NCBI GenBank assembly: GCA_001970955.1
Contig: MPUH01000604.1
Span: forward strand, 1-43,375
DNA length: 43,375 nucleotides
Direction: 5' to 3'
Source of the DNA: Stentor coeruleus
Lineage: Eukaryota; Ciliophora; Heterotrichea; Heterotrichida; Stentoridae
In this document: piece after piece, positions 28,701 through 40,300 of the stretch
How the letters are laid out: each line of letters starts with the position of its first letter
How positions within the stretch are numbered: the stretch's first letter is position 1
Made by a program: the position numbers and the translations under genes
The notes under the pieces: model-generated
Told to the model about the DNA's origin: nothing
Databases searched by the model: none
Seen by the model: only the letters and a program-made list of their open reading frames with translations

Positions 28701-29217
28701 GGTGTGAGGTTGAGTGGAAAAAAATGTGATTATTAGGTTTCTGGAGAAGGTTGTTAGAACGTATCAAACTTTTTTATAGTAAAAAGTATTAGAATTATGT
28801 GAAGTTTAAGAAAATATGGTAAATTATATTTAGTTATGAGGAATACTCAGGGTATATGAATCAAGATATTGAATTTCTGTAGAGAATTAAGACTCGAATG
28901 AAGAATATTGACGATACCATGAGAATAGGATGAATGATTAAAAAACAATTTGTTGATTTGGGATGATTGCTAAAAATAAAGGGATTAACAAATTATATAG
29001 GAGAATATTTACTATAATAAATTAGATTTTTATGTTAAAAGTTATAACTTGGTATATAATAATGATATAAATATTATAGTTATTTAAATAAAGATTGGAA
29101 AGAATAATAAACAACCCTTAAAAGTAATTTTTTTAAATCAAACAAAAGGAGTTATTAAAATAAGATTTTTGATGCATAATCATTATTACATAAGGTATTA
29201 AGATAGTAAATATATAA
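28701..29217. other. non-coding region between relic and tRNA
   Basis: G-rich, C-poor + strand from about 28700 to 28960, then AT-rich. The G-rich composition is what the 5' flank of a minus-strand gene looks like here, which would fit the former upstream region of the kelch relic. No gene recognised. Confidence 0.5.
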
Positions 29218-29289
29218 TCAGAGGTGGTCTAATGGTAGGATTTCCGAGTTCCAAAACGGGAGATCCAGGTTCAATTCCTGGCCTCTGAC
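29218..29289 (+). tRNA. tRNA gene, identity uncertain (TCC Gly most likely)
   Basis: A 7-bp acceptor stem pairs TCAGAGG (29218-29224) with CCTCTGA (29282-29288). The T arm is perfect: CCAGG, loop TTCAATT, CCTGG (29265-29281). The A box TGGTCTAATGG and B box GGTTCAATTCC match RNA polymerase III promoter consensus, and a TTTTT terminator follows at 29291-29295. The anticodon arm is irregular: TTCCG (29242-29246) pairs with CGGGA (29257-29261) leaving a 10-nt loop AGTTCCAAAA instead of seven. If T29249 is U33 the anticodon is TCC (Gly); if T29250 is, it is CCA (Trp). The discriminator would be C, unusual for both. It could be a diverged or pseudogenised tRNA. Confidence 0.7.
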
Positions 29290-29628
29290 ATTTTTCTTTT
29301 ATAAATTTCAGTAAATATGCTATCAACTCAATATTAGTTATAATAAAAGTTATACTAAATTTCATATAAAATAATCTAAAGTGTAAATAATTTATAAGAG
29401 CCATGATAATTTTTTCTTCTTTTAAAATAATGTTTAATAACATTATAAAAATCATTTTTTTTATCAATTACCTTAATTATTACCTATTTTCGCATACTCA
29501 GCAAACTTGATTTCTATATTTTAGATGATTTTTTATAATCGATTCTTTATACATATATTACCTCCATATTACATTTAAAAAATACCCAAAAACCATAAAC
29601 AAATTTTATTCCTAACAATTAAACCAAT
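29290..29628. other. 3' flank of delta-COP and tRNA, no gene
   Basis: AT-rich. The minus-strand reading here shows no continuation of the delta-COP mu-homology domain. An 89-codon minus ORF across the tRNA is a shadow of the tRNA. Confidence 0.6.
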
Positions 29629-30327
29629 CTAAAAATCCATTCCTCTCTTCCCTCTTGAAAAAAGCATCATTCCTCCTTTAAGTTTAACACTACTCTCAGT
29701 AACCAAAGTAGTATTTTCAACAACAATTTCTTTCTTAATCACAACAGGTCTTAAAATTTCCCTTTGCACTTCCTCAACATCATGAATTTCCTTATTCATT
29801 TTTTTTTCCATAACTCTTTTCTTATTCAATTCATTTTGCCTTTTTTTAGCATATTTTTTAGCTTCTTTCATTTTCGCTTTTTGTTTCTCTTTAAAAATAG
29901 CCTCTTCAGCACTCTCCATTTCAGCATTTGTCAGTATCTGAGATAAAGTTATATTTTCTCTATATCCTAAAGATATAGCGTCATCAAAAGCTAAAACTAA
30001 TTCAAAACTATTCTTTAAAACATTAGTACCATCAGGACCAAAAGGACAAAAATGTTGAACTATTTTGTAAAGCAATTTTAAAATTTCTAAATCTTCGATT
30101 ATGTTTGAGTCTTTTGATGTTATAAGGATAAGATAATTATCGTTTATCGGTTGGAAAACGAATCTAGTGTTTTCATGATTAATATAAGTATGTTGCCGAA
30201 TTGTGTCAACTTGCTTGATAAAAGCACTTAGAAGTCCTTCAAGGCTGCTACGGGTTATTTCGAGAAACTGTCGGGCTAGAAGGATTTTCCCTTGTTTTGT
30301 TATGAGAGATGCTGATATTACTACCAT
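29629..30327 (-). CDS. ARCN1: coatomer delta subunit, short form lacking the mu-homology domain
   Basis: 232 aa. Delta-COP belongs to the COPI coat that buds Golgi-to-ER vesicles. Residues 1-140 are a longin domain matching the family: MVVISASLITKQGKILLARQ, then RSSLEGLLSAF, RFVFQPINDNYLILITSKDS, NIIEDLEILKLL and LVLAFDDAISLGYRENITLS. The helical linker follows (AEMESAEEAIFKEKQKAKMK), then a Lys-rich stretch and a segment ending VKLKGGMMLFSRGKRGMDF, which corresponds to the KLG-rich linker of full-length proteins. Full-length delta-COP is about 500 aa with a C-terminal mu-homology domain; here a TAG stops the frame and no such domain is found downstream. It is therefore a genuine short paralogue or a truncated copy. 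The longin half alone would suffice to bind beta-COP. Confidence 0.9.
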   Translation of the reverse strand: MVVISASLITKQGKILLARQFLEITRSSLEGLLSAFIKQVDTIRQHTYINHENTRFVFQPINDNYLILITSKDSNIIEDLEILKLLYKIVQHFCPFGPDGTNVLKNSFELVLAFDDAISLGYRENITLSQILTNAEMESAEEAIFKEKQKAKMKEAKKYAKKRQNELNKKRVMEKKMNKEIHDVEEVQREILRPVVIKKEIVVENTTLVTESSVKLKGGMMLFSRGKRGMDF

Positions 30328-30608
30328 TCTGATAAAGGATATTTGTAAGATTCATGAAATTTAGATAATAGGATTGGCTTTTTTTTTCATTAGGATTTCT
30401 GATATGTAGAAATATTATAAGCAGATAACAAATCTACTATACTAAAGATGATATTTTGCTTTATGTGGATATAGAAAAAAAATATAATCTTATAAGATAT
30501 TATGTTAAATATGATAAAATAAATAAAAGAATAATAAATGAAAGGTTTAGATGTAATAGGCACTAATTCTCTGATATACTAATCAAATTACAAGTAAAAA
30601 TAACTTGA
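30328..30608. other. 5' flank of delta-COP
   Basis: AT-rich non-coding DNA upstream of delta-COP on the minus strand. Nothing further recognised. Confidence 0.5.
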
Positions 30609-31278
30609 ATCGACTCAACATTTCAAGAGCAATCAGGGAACTCTAAATCTTTCCAATCAAGGATAAACAAAGGTATAGAGGATCTCTATAGGAAACTGAA
30701 GAAATATCTTGAGAGTCTTGGAAAGAAATCCTGAAAGTTGGAAAATAAAAATCTGATACTGATGAATTAATTGATAATCATATAAACGAAATTTATAAAC
30801 ATGTAGAAAATACTTTATATGATAAGAAATTTATTATTTTATGTGCTGAGTTCAAAACTAAATAAAATTACAAGAAAAAGAATATAAAAAAAAACTAGAT
30901 TTCAAAGTTCTGCATATGAAAATATATATCTAAGCATGAAGCCTTGTGAATAATCATATAGAGAATTTGAATAAGATTTTAAATCAAATTGATGATAATA
31001 ATAAGGGAATCAAATCAGGTAATTTTATATGATTTTTCTTATAAAAAGTTATTTTTTATTTGATTTTGTATATGTTTATCAGCTAATGAGTCTACTAATA
31101 CACTAAGCAATGCTATTGAAGTAATTTCAAAGTCTGTCTCAGGATGGAAAATAAGCCCTTCAACACTCCTAGTCAAAGAAAAGCATCTGAAGCAAATATT
31201 ATTAGCCCAGATTATTTGCGAGAAACTAGTTTCACACCTTTTGAAATGACTAATATTACTTATGAAAACATGTCCTAG
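30609..31278 (+). pseudogene. decayed gene with coding-like fragments in shifting frames
   Basis: Several coding-like stretches follow each other in different + frames, each ended by a stop: SRINKGIEDLYRKLKKYLES (near 30660), then DNHINEIYKHVENTLYDKKF (near 30770), LQEKEYKKKLDFKVLH (near 30870), VNNHIENLNKILNQIDDNNK (near 30950), NTLSNAIEVISKSVSG (near 31100) and, from an ATG at 31144, SQRKASEANIISPDYLRET. Their Lys/Glu/Asn-rich helical character is that of the coiled-coil proteins in this genome. At least four frame changes and several stops argue for a pseudogene. The final 44-codon piece (31144-31278) could be expressed by itself but this is unlikely. Confidence 0.6.
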
Positions 31279-31352
31279 TTAGTTTATTGTTGTTTATTAT
31301 AATATATCAAAAGATAATAATTATTTAGGGATAATATGATATAATAGTTATT

Positions 31353-34300
31353 ATGGACATTAGATGCAATCAGGCAAATTGTTCTGAGAAAGTTTGCTGG
31401 GAGTGTTCATGCCCAGAAAAATTCAAATTCTGTGATTCTCATATAAAAATCCATTCATCAGAAAAGGGCTGCACAGTAACATCTGTAAAAAGTGCTACAA
31501 TAATTGCAACAGATACAGCAATTCAAATTGAAAATGCAGAGCATCAGATTGAAGTTACCCCAAAAAACAGTCAGCAAATCCTTTCATCACTTCCAAGCAA
31601 ACCTGAAAACAACAATTCAATCCCTTCTTGGGCTCCAAAAAACCTTCAACCCACTTCACAACCCCATATCGAAGTTAAAACTCAAGAAAATCCAACACCC
31701 TCTTTAACTAAAGGAAAACAAGGAAGAAAATTCAGACTCCCTTCATGGGTTCCTGGAAATCTCAACCAAGATTTACCTGTTCAAAATGAAGCCAAACCTC
31801 CAACAAATAAAATGACATCATGGATTTTTGGTAAACAGCAAATCAAAACAGATGAAAAATCAAACCAACCATCATGGGTACCTGGAAAACCTCAAGAAAT
31901 GTATGATATTCCTACTAGAAATATAAATGAAAAATCAGTGTCGCCTTTAAAAAAGAAAAGCAAGCCTGAAGAAGATGAAGATATGCCTTCTTGGGTCCCA
32001 GGAAAAAATAAAGAGAAAACAGATCCTCAATTTGCAGCACCTGGAAAAATAGTTGAAAAAGAGAAAAACCCACTATTAGCTTCAGGTAAGCAACAAAACT
32101 TAGACGATAAGCTATTATGGAAATTCGGGATTAAAGAAAATGAAGGTGAAACTCCTTGGATACCTGGAAAAACCACTCAGAAAACCACGGCAACTGAAAA
32201 AAATGAAGAAAAAATGCCTCTTTGGACACCTGGAGGACCCCAAAACCGAGTTACTTCTCCTATAAAAAAAAACAGTAAAAATGATGATGAATTAGAAGTT
32301 CCAAATTGGGTCCCAAGCAAAGCAACACCAAAAGCTGAATCAAAATTTTCAGGATCTGATAAAGATAAACTACCAATATGGGTACAAGGACCTCAAGGAT
32401 CATTAGGATCACAAGTAAAAACTATATCTCCATTAAAACAATTAGGGAAATTTGATGATAAAAATAGGAAATCACCATCAAAAGCTGAACCAACTTTAAT
32501 ATCTAATAAAGAAGAAGAAAAATCAGAATTACCATTATGGGTTCCTAAAAGGACCTGAAGAAAATTTTTCAAATTCTGGAAAAGTTTTAACAAAAATGAG
32601 ACAAAAGGTTTAAGGGGTAATGAAGATAAAGGAAAAAAAGAGATGCCCATATTGGCAACTGGGAAAACTCCTGAAAATGATGACTTGCCTGCTTGGGCTC
32701 CAGGAAAAGTGATGGAGAATTCTGAACCGCCTTCGTTTTCTGTGAAAAAAGGTGATGAAAAAAATAAAAATGCCGCTGTGGGTCCCTGGAAAAGCAGATG
32801 ATAAAGAGGAACTACCTATGTGGGCCCCTGGAAAAACTGAAGATAAAGAGGAAATTCCTATGTGGACCCCTGGGAAAACAGAAGATAAAAAGAAAATGCC
32901 TATGCGGAACCCTGGAAAAGCAGATGATAAAGAGGAACTACCTATGTGGGCCCCTGGAAAAACTGAAGGAAATTCCTATGCGGGCCCCTGGAAAAACTGA
33001 AGATAAAGAGGAACTGCCTATGTGGGCCCCTGAAAAAGGTAAGAAAAATGATGCAAAGCCTTTGGGTGTTGGGAAAAACACTGAAAAAAACGATGCTCTC
33101 ATATGGGCTCCTGGAGGAATGCAAGTTGATAGTGATTTACCTTCTAAAAATATAACAAAAACTGAATCACAGCCAGTAGTTCAGAAGAAAAGCTCAGAAA
33201 ACGCTGAAATGCCCTCTTGGATACCAGGAAAAGTTGAAACAAACGAAGACTCCTCATCAATTCCTAGCCTAAAAAAGCCTATTTCACAAAAATTTAAAGA
33301 AAAAGATGACTTGCCATCATGGGCGCCAGGAAAAGCTCAAGACTCAGAAGATATCCCCTCATGGATTCCAGGAAAGCCTGCAGTAAATTCAAAAGATCCT
33401 ACTGAAAAGCCTAAACCCATAGTAAAAACTCTTCCAGAACTATCAAAAAAACCAGCATCTCCTCCTAAATTCCCTAAAAAAGCTGATGAAGTCCCTGAAG
33501 TTCCAATGTGGGTCCCTGGGAAGCTTGACCCAACACCTCAAATCGACAAAAATCCTATAAAAAATCCCAAACCAGATGACGATGACAATTTACCGTCTTG
33601 GATTCCTGGATCTTCAAGTATCGAAATCAATCAACCTGAAAACAAATCATTTCACAACATGCATTTACCTTCAGGATTACTTCCTTATAAAAATAATGAA
33701 CAAGTCATATGGCATGCTGAAGAAGAAATCAAAAATCCTCATACAAGAAATTCATCTCAACCATTTTCTTTACAAAGCAATCCAATAAACGAATCTTCTA
33801 TTGAGACCCCAAAATTCAAAAAAGAACCTACACCTGGGGTATTACCTTGGCAACCTGTTGGACCTAGTTCAATGCCTATATCCCCACCTTCAATTTTCCC
33901 AAAAACCTCTCAGAATAAAGAAAAAGTTATTGAAAAACCCCCAGTTGTTAGAACGCAGGTAAAGAAAAATACGATACAGCCACTTAATGAGAAAATTGTT
34001 ATAAAATCAAAGAGGAATGTTAGAAATGCCCCAAAACAAACGATTTCTAATGAGTATTTAGAAGTTACGAAAGGGCTTAAAAATGGGTTTCTTCAGTTTG
34101 GAGATATTGTGTGTTTGATGTCGAAAGATACTGTTAAGATTCATGATAAGATTGTTGCGTATAAAGGGGTTATGATTGGTGATGGGATTTCTTATTCTAA
34201 TCTGGAATGTATGTCGAAAAATATTGTTAGAGGACAGTTACAAAATATACAATTCAGACAGACGCTTTTTAGAGTTGAACCACCTATGCAGTTTGGATTT

Positions 34301-37300
34301 CAGAATGTGCATCAAAAATATATACAAAGCAATCGTAATGCAGTTTTTGCTCAAATATTAAAAAAACAGGCTGATGAAGAAAAAGAAGGAAATGAAGCTG
34401 AAGTTTACCAAACTGTAGGAAGGACTGTTACATATGGAGAACGTATACAATTAAGGCATATCCATAGTAATTCCTTTATAACAGTTTCTGAAAGTATCGC
34501 TAACGAACACGGAGCTCTAAAAGTAAAACTTGATTCTTGTGGAAGTGAGTCATCATGGCTTGAAATCCTTCCAGAAAACAAACTTAGACAAGAAGGAGAA
34601 CCTGTTCGATATATAGATGGATTTATAATCACAACAAAAGTAGAAAAAAGTCATTATTTCATACATATGGCCACATCATTATTATACAGTGAAGATAAAT
34701 TCTGTGAAGTTAATGCAAGCGATGTAGCAACAGTATGGAAAAGCAAAAAATATCTCACTGTTAAAGAGTTCAGACATAATCCGTTTTTGATTTCTACTGG
34801 AGACTCATTTAGAATTAAACATAAAGATAGTGAAAAATATTTAAGTGCTGCATCTTTAAACATAAATTTATTGTTGCCAGAGATTATACAGGATAAACAA
34901 GTGGAAGATAATGAAAAAACATCATGTGTTATAGGTTCAAAAAAACCAAATGAGGATCAGAATTTAAGAGATACAGAAGTTTTTCTTGAGAAACAAAAAT
35001 CAAGCAGAAGCTTATGGGAATTAGAAAGGATCGACCCTTTTCAAGGTGGTGGGGCAACTGTTGATGAGTTTTTCCGACTTAAAAATATTGCTACAAGTAT
35101 GTATCTTCATGTTGTTATAACAAAAAATATATCTGCTAATCATACTGATATAAAAAGCATCAACACTTTTAAACTAATCACAGAAGATACAAAAGGTTTT
35201 ATACACTTTGGCANGATACAAAAGGTTTTATACACTTTGGCAACAACATAAAAATCAAACAAGAAGAATCCAACTCATATATTGGGCTTTTTGAAAATTC
35301 CCTTTCAGTCGAAAAATATTTTGAAGGAACAACAGTTGAAAAGCATTCTGAGTTTTCTTTACAAACTTTCAAGGAAAATAAAAACGAAGTCCAAACAACT
35401 TTTATCCTTGAAGATGAATTTGAAGAAAACAGTTCCCATGTGTATCAGATTTCTACAATACTTATGAGTATGGTTGATATATACAAGCAAATAAACATAT
35501 GGGGATTTCTTGCATCAGATAATGGGTATGTTTCAGATTATAATATCGCTATAGACACTGAAATAGAATTAGAGTGTATAATAAACAAAGGTATTGAACT
35601 GCTTGAAAACATGGAAAACAAAATACTCAACTCAATAAATCCTTATTTTATAGAAAATCAATTAGCAATACAAGATAGTGGGCTTTTAGAGTTATTATTA
35701 AAACTTCTTCAACTTATTGACATACGTCAAAAAATGCCGATAAGCCATAGCAAAACAAACAATGCTGGGGGTAATAAAAAATTCGATATCACTTATATAT
35801 TGCAAGCTAAAGTTCATGCTTTAGTTCATTGTCCTCAAATTATATCAAGAAAATACTTATTCAAATTCTCATCAAAAATATATAAAATACTTCATTTATG
35901 TATTAAAGATAATGTCAAATGTTGTAATTTCCTTAAGTCATATAGTGAATTTTTAGGAACTCAGCTTGATATGTATAAAGTTGAAATAGGACAGTTATTA
36001 AGAGAAATATTTAGGCATTCGAAAGAAGCTTTAAATGAATCAACTTTAGATGAGTTTAGAATGTGGGCTAAACAGTTGAAGTCTTTGAATGAAAAACAGG
36101 AAAATTGGAATGATCAAACATTGATATTGAAAATTATAAGTTCATTGTGCAATTGTAGAGAAAAAGGTATTAGGAAGTATCAGATTTTTGTTGAGAAGCT
36201 TATATTTGATAAATTTTCATATTTTATTCACTTTGCAGAATTTAATGAGGATTTGTGTGTACGTTTTCTATCTTTTGATGAGAAGGAAGAGGAGTTTTTA
36301 AGTAATAATCCAACTATTGAACATTATTATTATGAGTCAGGGGTTTGTGCGGGAAAGCTATCGTATATTCCATTTTATACCCTGAAACCAGAATTGATAA
36401 ACTATGCTTGTGCAGCTTTAAACTTAATTTCAACATCATGTCTTTCTGCAAATTATAGCACAATCAAGAAAATTATTGATTACTTTAAGTTTACCCCTGA
36501 ATTGCTTTTTAAAAATGCTATATCAAACAACATCCACATAAAACTTCGTATAAGTATTTTATATTTGCTTCGGACATTATATCTAGATGTTGAAGACAAA
36601 GAAAAAATAAGCGAAAAAAGCTTGAAAATCCTCCAATTCGACGAAGAAAAAAACATAGTAGGCCAAACAAAAGCAATCTCAGAAACTTGGATAATAAGCC
36701 TAGCTGAATGGATACAACAATTCTGGACCGAAGAAACCCTAAAAATAAATTTAGGTCCTGATATAAATCCTAAAATCAAATATATAATCCAACTTCTAAA
36801 TGCACCTAAAAATAAATTTAGGTCCTGATATAAATCCTAAAATCAAATATATAATCCAACTTCTAAATGCAACTCAATTGATTATAGACAGAGAATATGC
36901 TGATTATACTTTTATTGAAGCAATTTCACCATATATTGCAAGGATTTTACCTGATAAAATTGGGCAAAAAAATGTATGTGTAAATGACAGTCCTCATTGG
37001 TGTAGTGAGCTAAGAAAAGCTATTATTGGAGATTTAACTTTAGAACAAGAACTTATTAGTAAAGTTCTTGAGTTTTTTGAGCTTACTGCTAGAGTTAAGT
37101 TATATAGACAGATAGTTTATTTTGTTGAATTATATTCTATAGAGCCAAATAAGGAAACTGTATTAGAGTCGGTATTTCAGAGGTATAGTTTGAATTTTGT
37201 TGTAAAACAGTCACAAATGTTCAATATGTATCTTTTAGATGTCATGATGTCGAACTATGAAAAGTCTATTAAAAATCGTGCATCTGAGCAGTTAGTGAAA

Positions 37301-40300
37301 ATATTCAATCAACGAATGACCCTACATGATGAATTAGATGAACTTATAATCCTCCACGATGAAGACCGGGTAACTTTAAACATGCAAATCACTCAAGCTA
37401 TGTCAAGTTTAAAAAATAGTCTTCAAGAACTTGAGCTTCATTTCAGTTGTTACCAATACTTAAACAAAAAACTTGAAGGTAAACGTTTATCTCATATGTT
37501 ACTTGAAGTGCGTAATAGTCTTGGACATCTTCAGCATATAATGAACCCTAAAGGAGATTCTCAACAATTATCAATAGCGCAAAGTTTATGTAGAAACAAC
37601 GGACTTCAAGATATCCTCCTTCAATTCCTAAGCAACTCTTTCCCATGGGTAGAAAACGAAACCGCATATCGTAAAAAAGTATCAAAAAAAGCATTATTAA
37701 CATATAGAGCAGTTATTGGGACATTGACATCATTTACATTCCAAAACACAAAAAACCAAGAAATCATTTACCCAAAAATCTCAGTTATAATCGACTATTT
37801 CGGTAATGGAATCGGTGTTAGTAGGCTTATTTCAAACATATCATCTTCACAAAGAGGTAGTAACAAAGTCGAACATGTCATTGTCTATATTTTCCATTTA
37901 TTATCATTAGAAGGGACAAATGCTGATTATTCTTATTTGAAAATCCTTGAAAATCTTATTGTTGATGAAAAACATAATATTTATGTTTCAACACAAACAA
38001 ATATAATAAAATACATCCTCAAAAATGAAAGCATTATTTCGTTTTATATGCCGAATTTGACTTGGAACCTAACAGATTTTACTTTACCAGGAGAGAAATT
38101 CCACACTGTTTTTATAAACCTCTTGTCTTTATGTGCAGCACAAAACCCATTTGTAACTTTACAGTGTAGGAATATAGTATCTTTTCAAGTACTTTTAAGA
38201 GAAATAGTATCAGGGAATATATCAAATCAGTTACGATTAAGTTATTTGATGTTTGTTTTAAATGTTTATTTCCTAAATGTTTCTAATGAAGTAAAAGCTG
38301 AATATGATCTTCATGAATTAGATAAACTCCTTAGTGCTATTGTAATTCCTCATATATTAAATGCTAGGATTTATCTTCCTGATTTGATTTCTCTTATACA
38401 AAAAAACAGGCTCCCAGCTGTGACTAAACGTAAAGAGCCATTAAGATTAAAAATGTTTAAGTCTGAGGATTCTGAGTATATGCAACAAGAACTCTCAGCN
38501 GAGGATTCTGAGTATATGCAACAAGAACTCTCAGCTTCAGAAGATGAAGCTTTAAAATACTGGAAATATATTCTTGATGTCAAACCATGGAAAAACGAAC
38601 AAGGTTCTGGGTTGTTGATTTTTATAAAAGAACTGAGTATTGAGCTGAAATTAAGTCAGTTTAATCCAAATGATGCATTCAAAGCTAGAATTGAAGCAAT
38701 TATTAATGCTATACAGTTACTTAAAGCTAATATTGAAGGACTTAGTGTTCAGAACCCAAGGATGAACTTTGATTTCCTTATTGAAAGTATTAGTTTATGT
38801 CTTTTTGAAATCCCAGTTTATGCTTTTGAAGGAGAGGAAAGCCAAATTGAAGATGGCAGCTCAGTAATGGATTATGAAAGACTTGTTGAAGCTATTAGAA
38901 GCCATTTAACACAACAGCAATTAACTACTGATGAGTTTTTCTCGCAAGTCATGAAAATCAACTCGGAAATCATATCATCAAAAAGCTTGGCCTATAAACT
39001 AAAATCTGAATTAAAAAGTATCAATTTCAGCACAATCAGCTCAGCTTTAGCTAAAGTGTCAAAAGATTCTAATGTTATGATAAACCTTCCTGATTTCAAA
39101 TTTGCGATATCAGATAAATTTATTCAAAAATTCGCGTCAAGTCGGAAATTCACTTTAGCTGACAGTCTAGATATTTTTATTCACAAACAAGCTTATTTCG
39201 CTAATAATCGTGAAGAAGAATTGGTTGTTNGCTGACAGTCTAGATATTTTTATTCACAAACAAGCTTATTTCGCTAATAATCGTGAAGAAGAATTGGTTG
39301 TTTTTATCAAAAGTATACAAGAAAATATTATTGAACCAATGCTCGACAATTATGAGAGGTCAATGGTTTTAAATTTTTGTAAAGCCCTTTTTACAGCTTT
39401 ACATAAGAAAAAGTACCAAAAATACTTATTTGAAGTTTTTACCCAAATGATCAAAGTTGAAAATGAAAAAAATCTCATCAGTAAAGCTAATAAAAAAAGA
39501 ATCGAAATGCTACAAAGTTCATTACAAGATGCTGGAGTTGGGCATATGGCTTTTAATATTATAAGACAAGAAACTAATGATGAACTTGTCATAGCTGCAT
39601 TACAGTTTTTACATGTTATGCTTATATACGATAATACTTCATTCACAAATACAATTCATAATATGTTAAATGACCCAAAATTCTGCTTTAAGCTTTTATC
39701 ATTTATAAGATCATCACTTAAAGATTTCAAAGACTCAGTGACAAAAGTAGGACCTGTAATAAAAATAAAAAGATATCGAAGTTTAAAAACTATGGATTAT
39801 AATGAAAACTCTTTAAGCAAAATCACATTATGTAAGAATTTATTATATCTTATTGAATTATTATGTGAAAAAAGTCCTGAGAAATTTCAAAACATTTTTA
39901 GAGAACAAACTTCTATAAATGAATATGCGGTTAGTATTAATCTTGTATCAGAAATCACGAATATTCTTGTTAGTTTATCAGGTAATGAGAATATAAAAGG
40001 ATGTAATGATACAGTTGAAGGTAAAGCTTTAAATATGGTTTGCATGCAGTGTTTATCTACTTTAACTGCATTATGTGAAGGTCTTTGTCCTGAAAACCAG
40101 AAAGAAATTGGGTCAAGTGTTAAGGTTTATAGTTTTATTAATTGGCTTATACAAGATTGTGCTTATCATGCAGATGTTAATTCAATGAATTGTATTGAGA
40201 TTTTAAGAAAAACGATTAAGTTTTTAAATTCTTTAGTTGAAGGTGAGACAACAAGGGTTATTATGAAAGTTTTAATACAAGAATTAGATGTGAAGATTTT

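Noticed and set aside
29198-29467. 89-codon minus-strand ORF ending in PGIEPGSPVLELGNPTIRPP
   Set aside because: This is the translated antisense of the tRNA gene, a familiar false protein.
32620-32634. 15-nt intron GTAATGAAGATAAAG as cause of the frame break in the repeat array
   Set aside because: It ends in AAG and not TAG, and a 15-nt removal cannot change frame.
36780-36830. Programmed translational frameshift in the channel gene
   Set aside because: The frame change coincides exactly with a 67-bp exact duplication; removing one copy restores the frame, so recoding is not needed.
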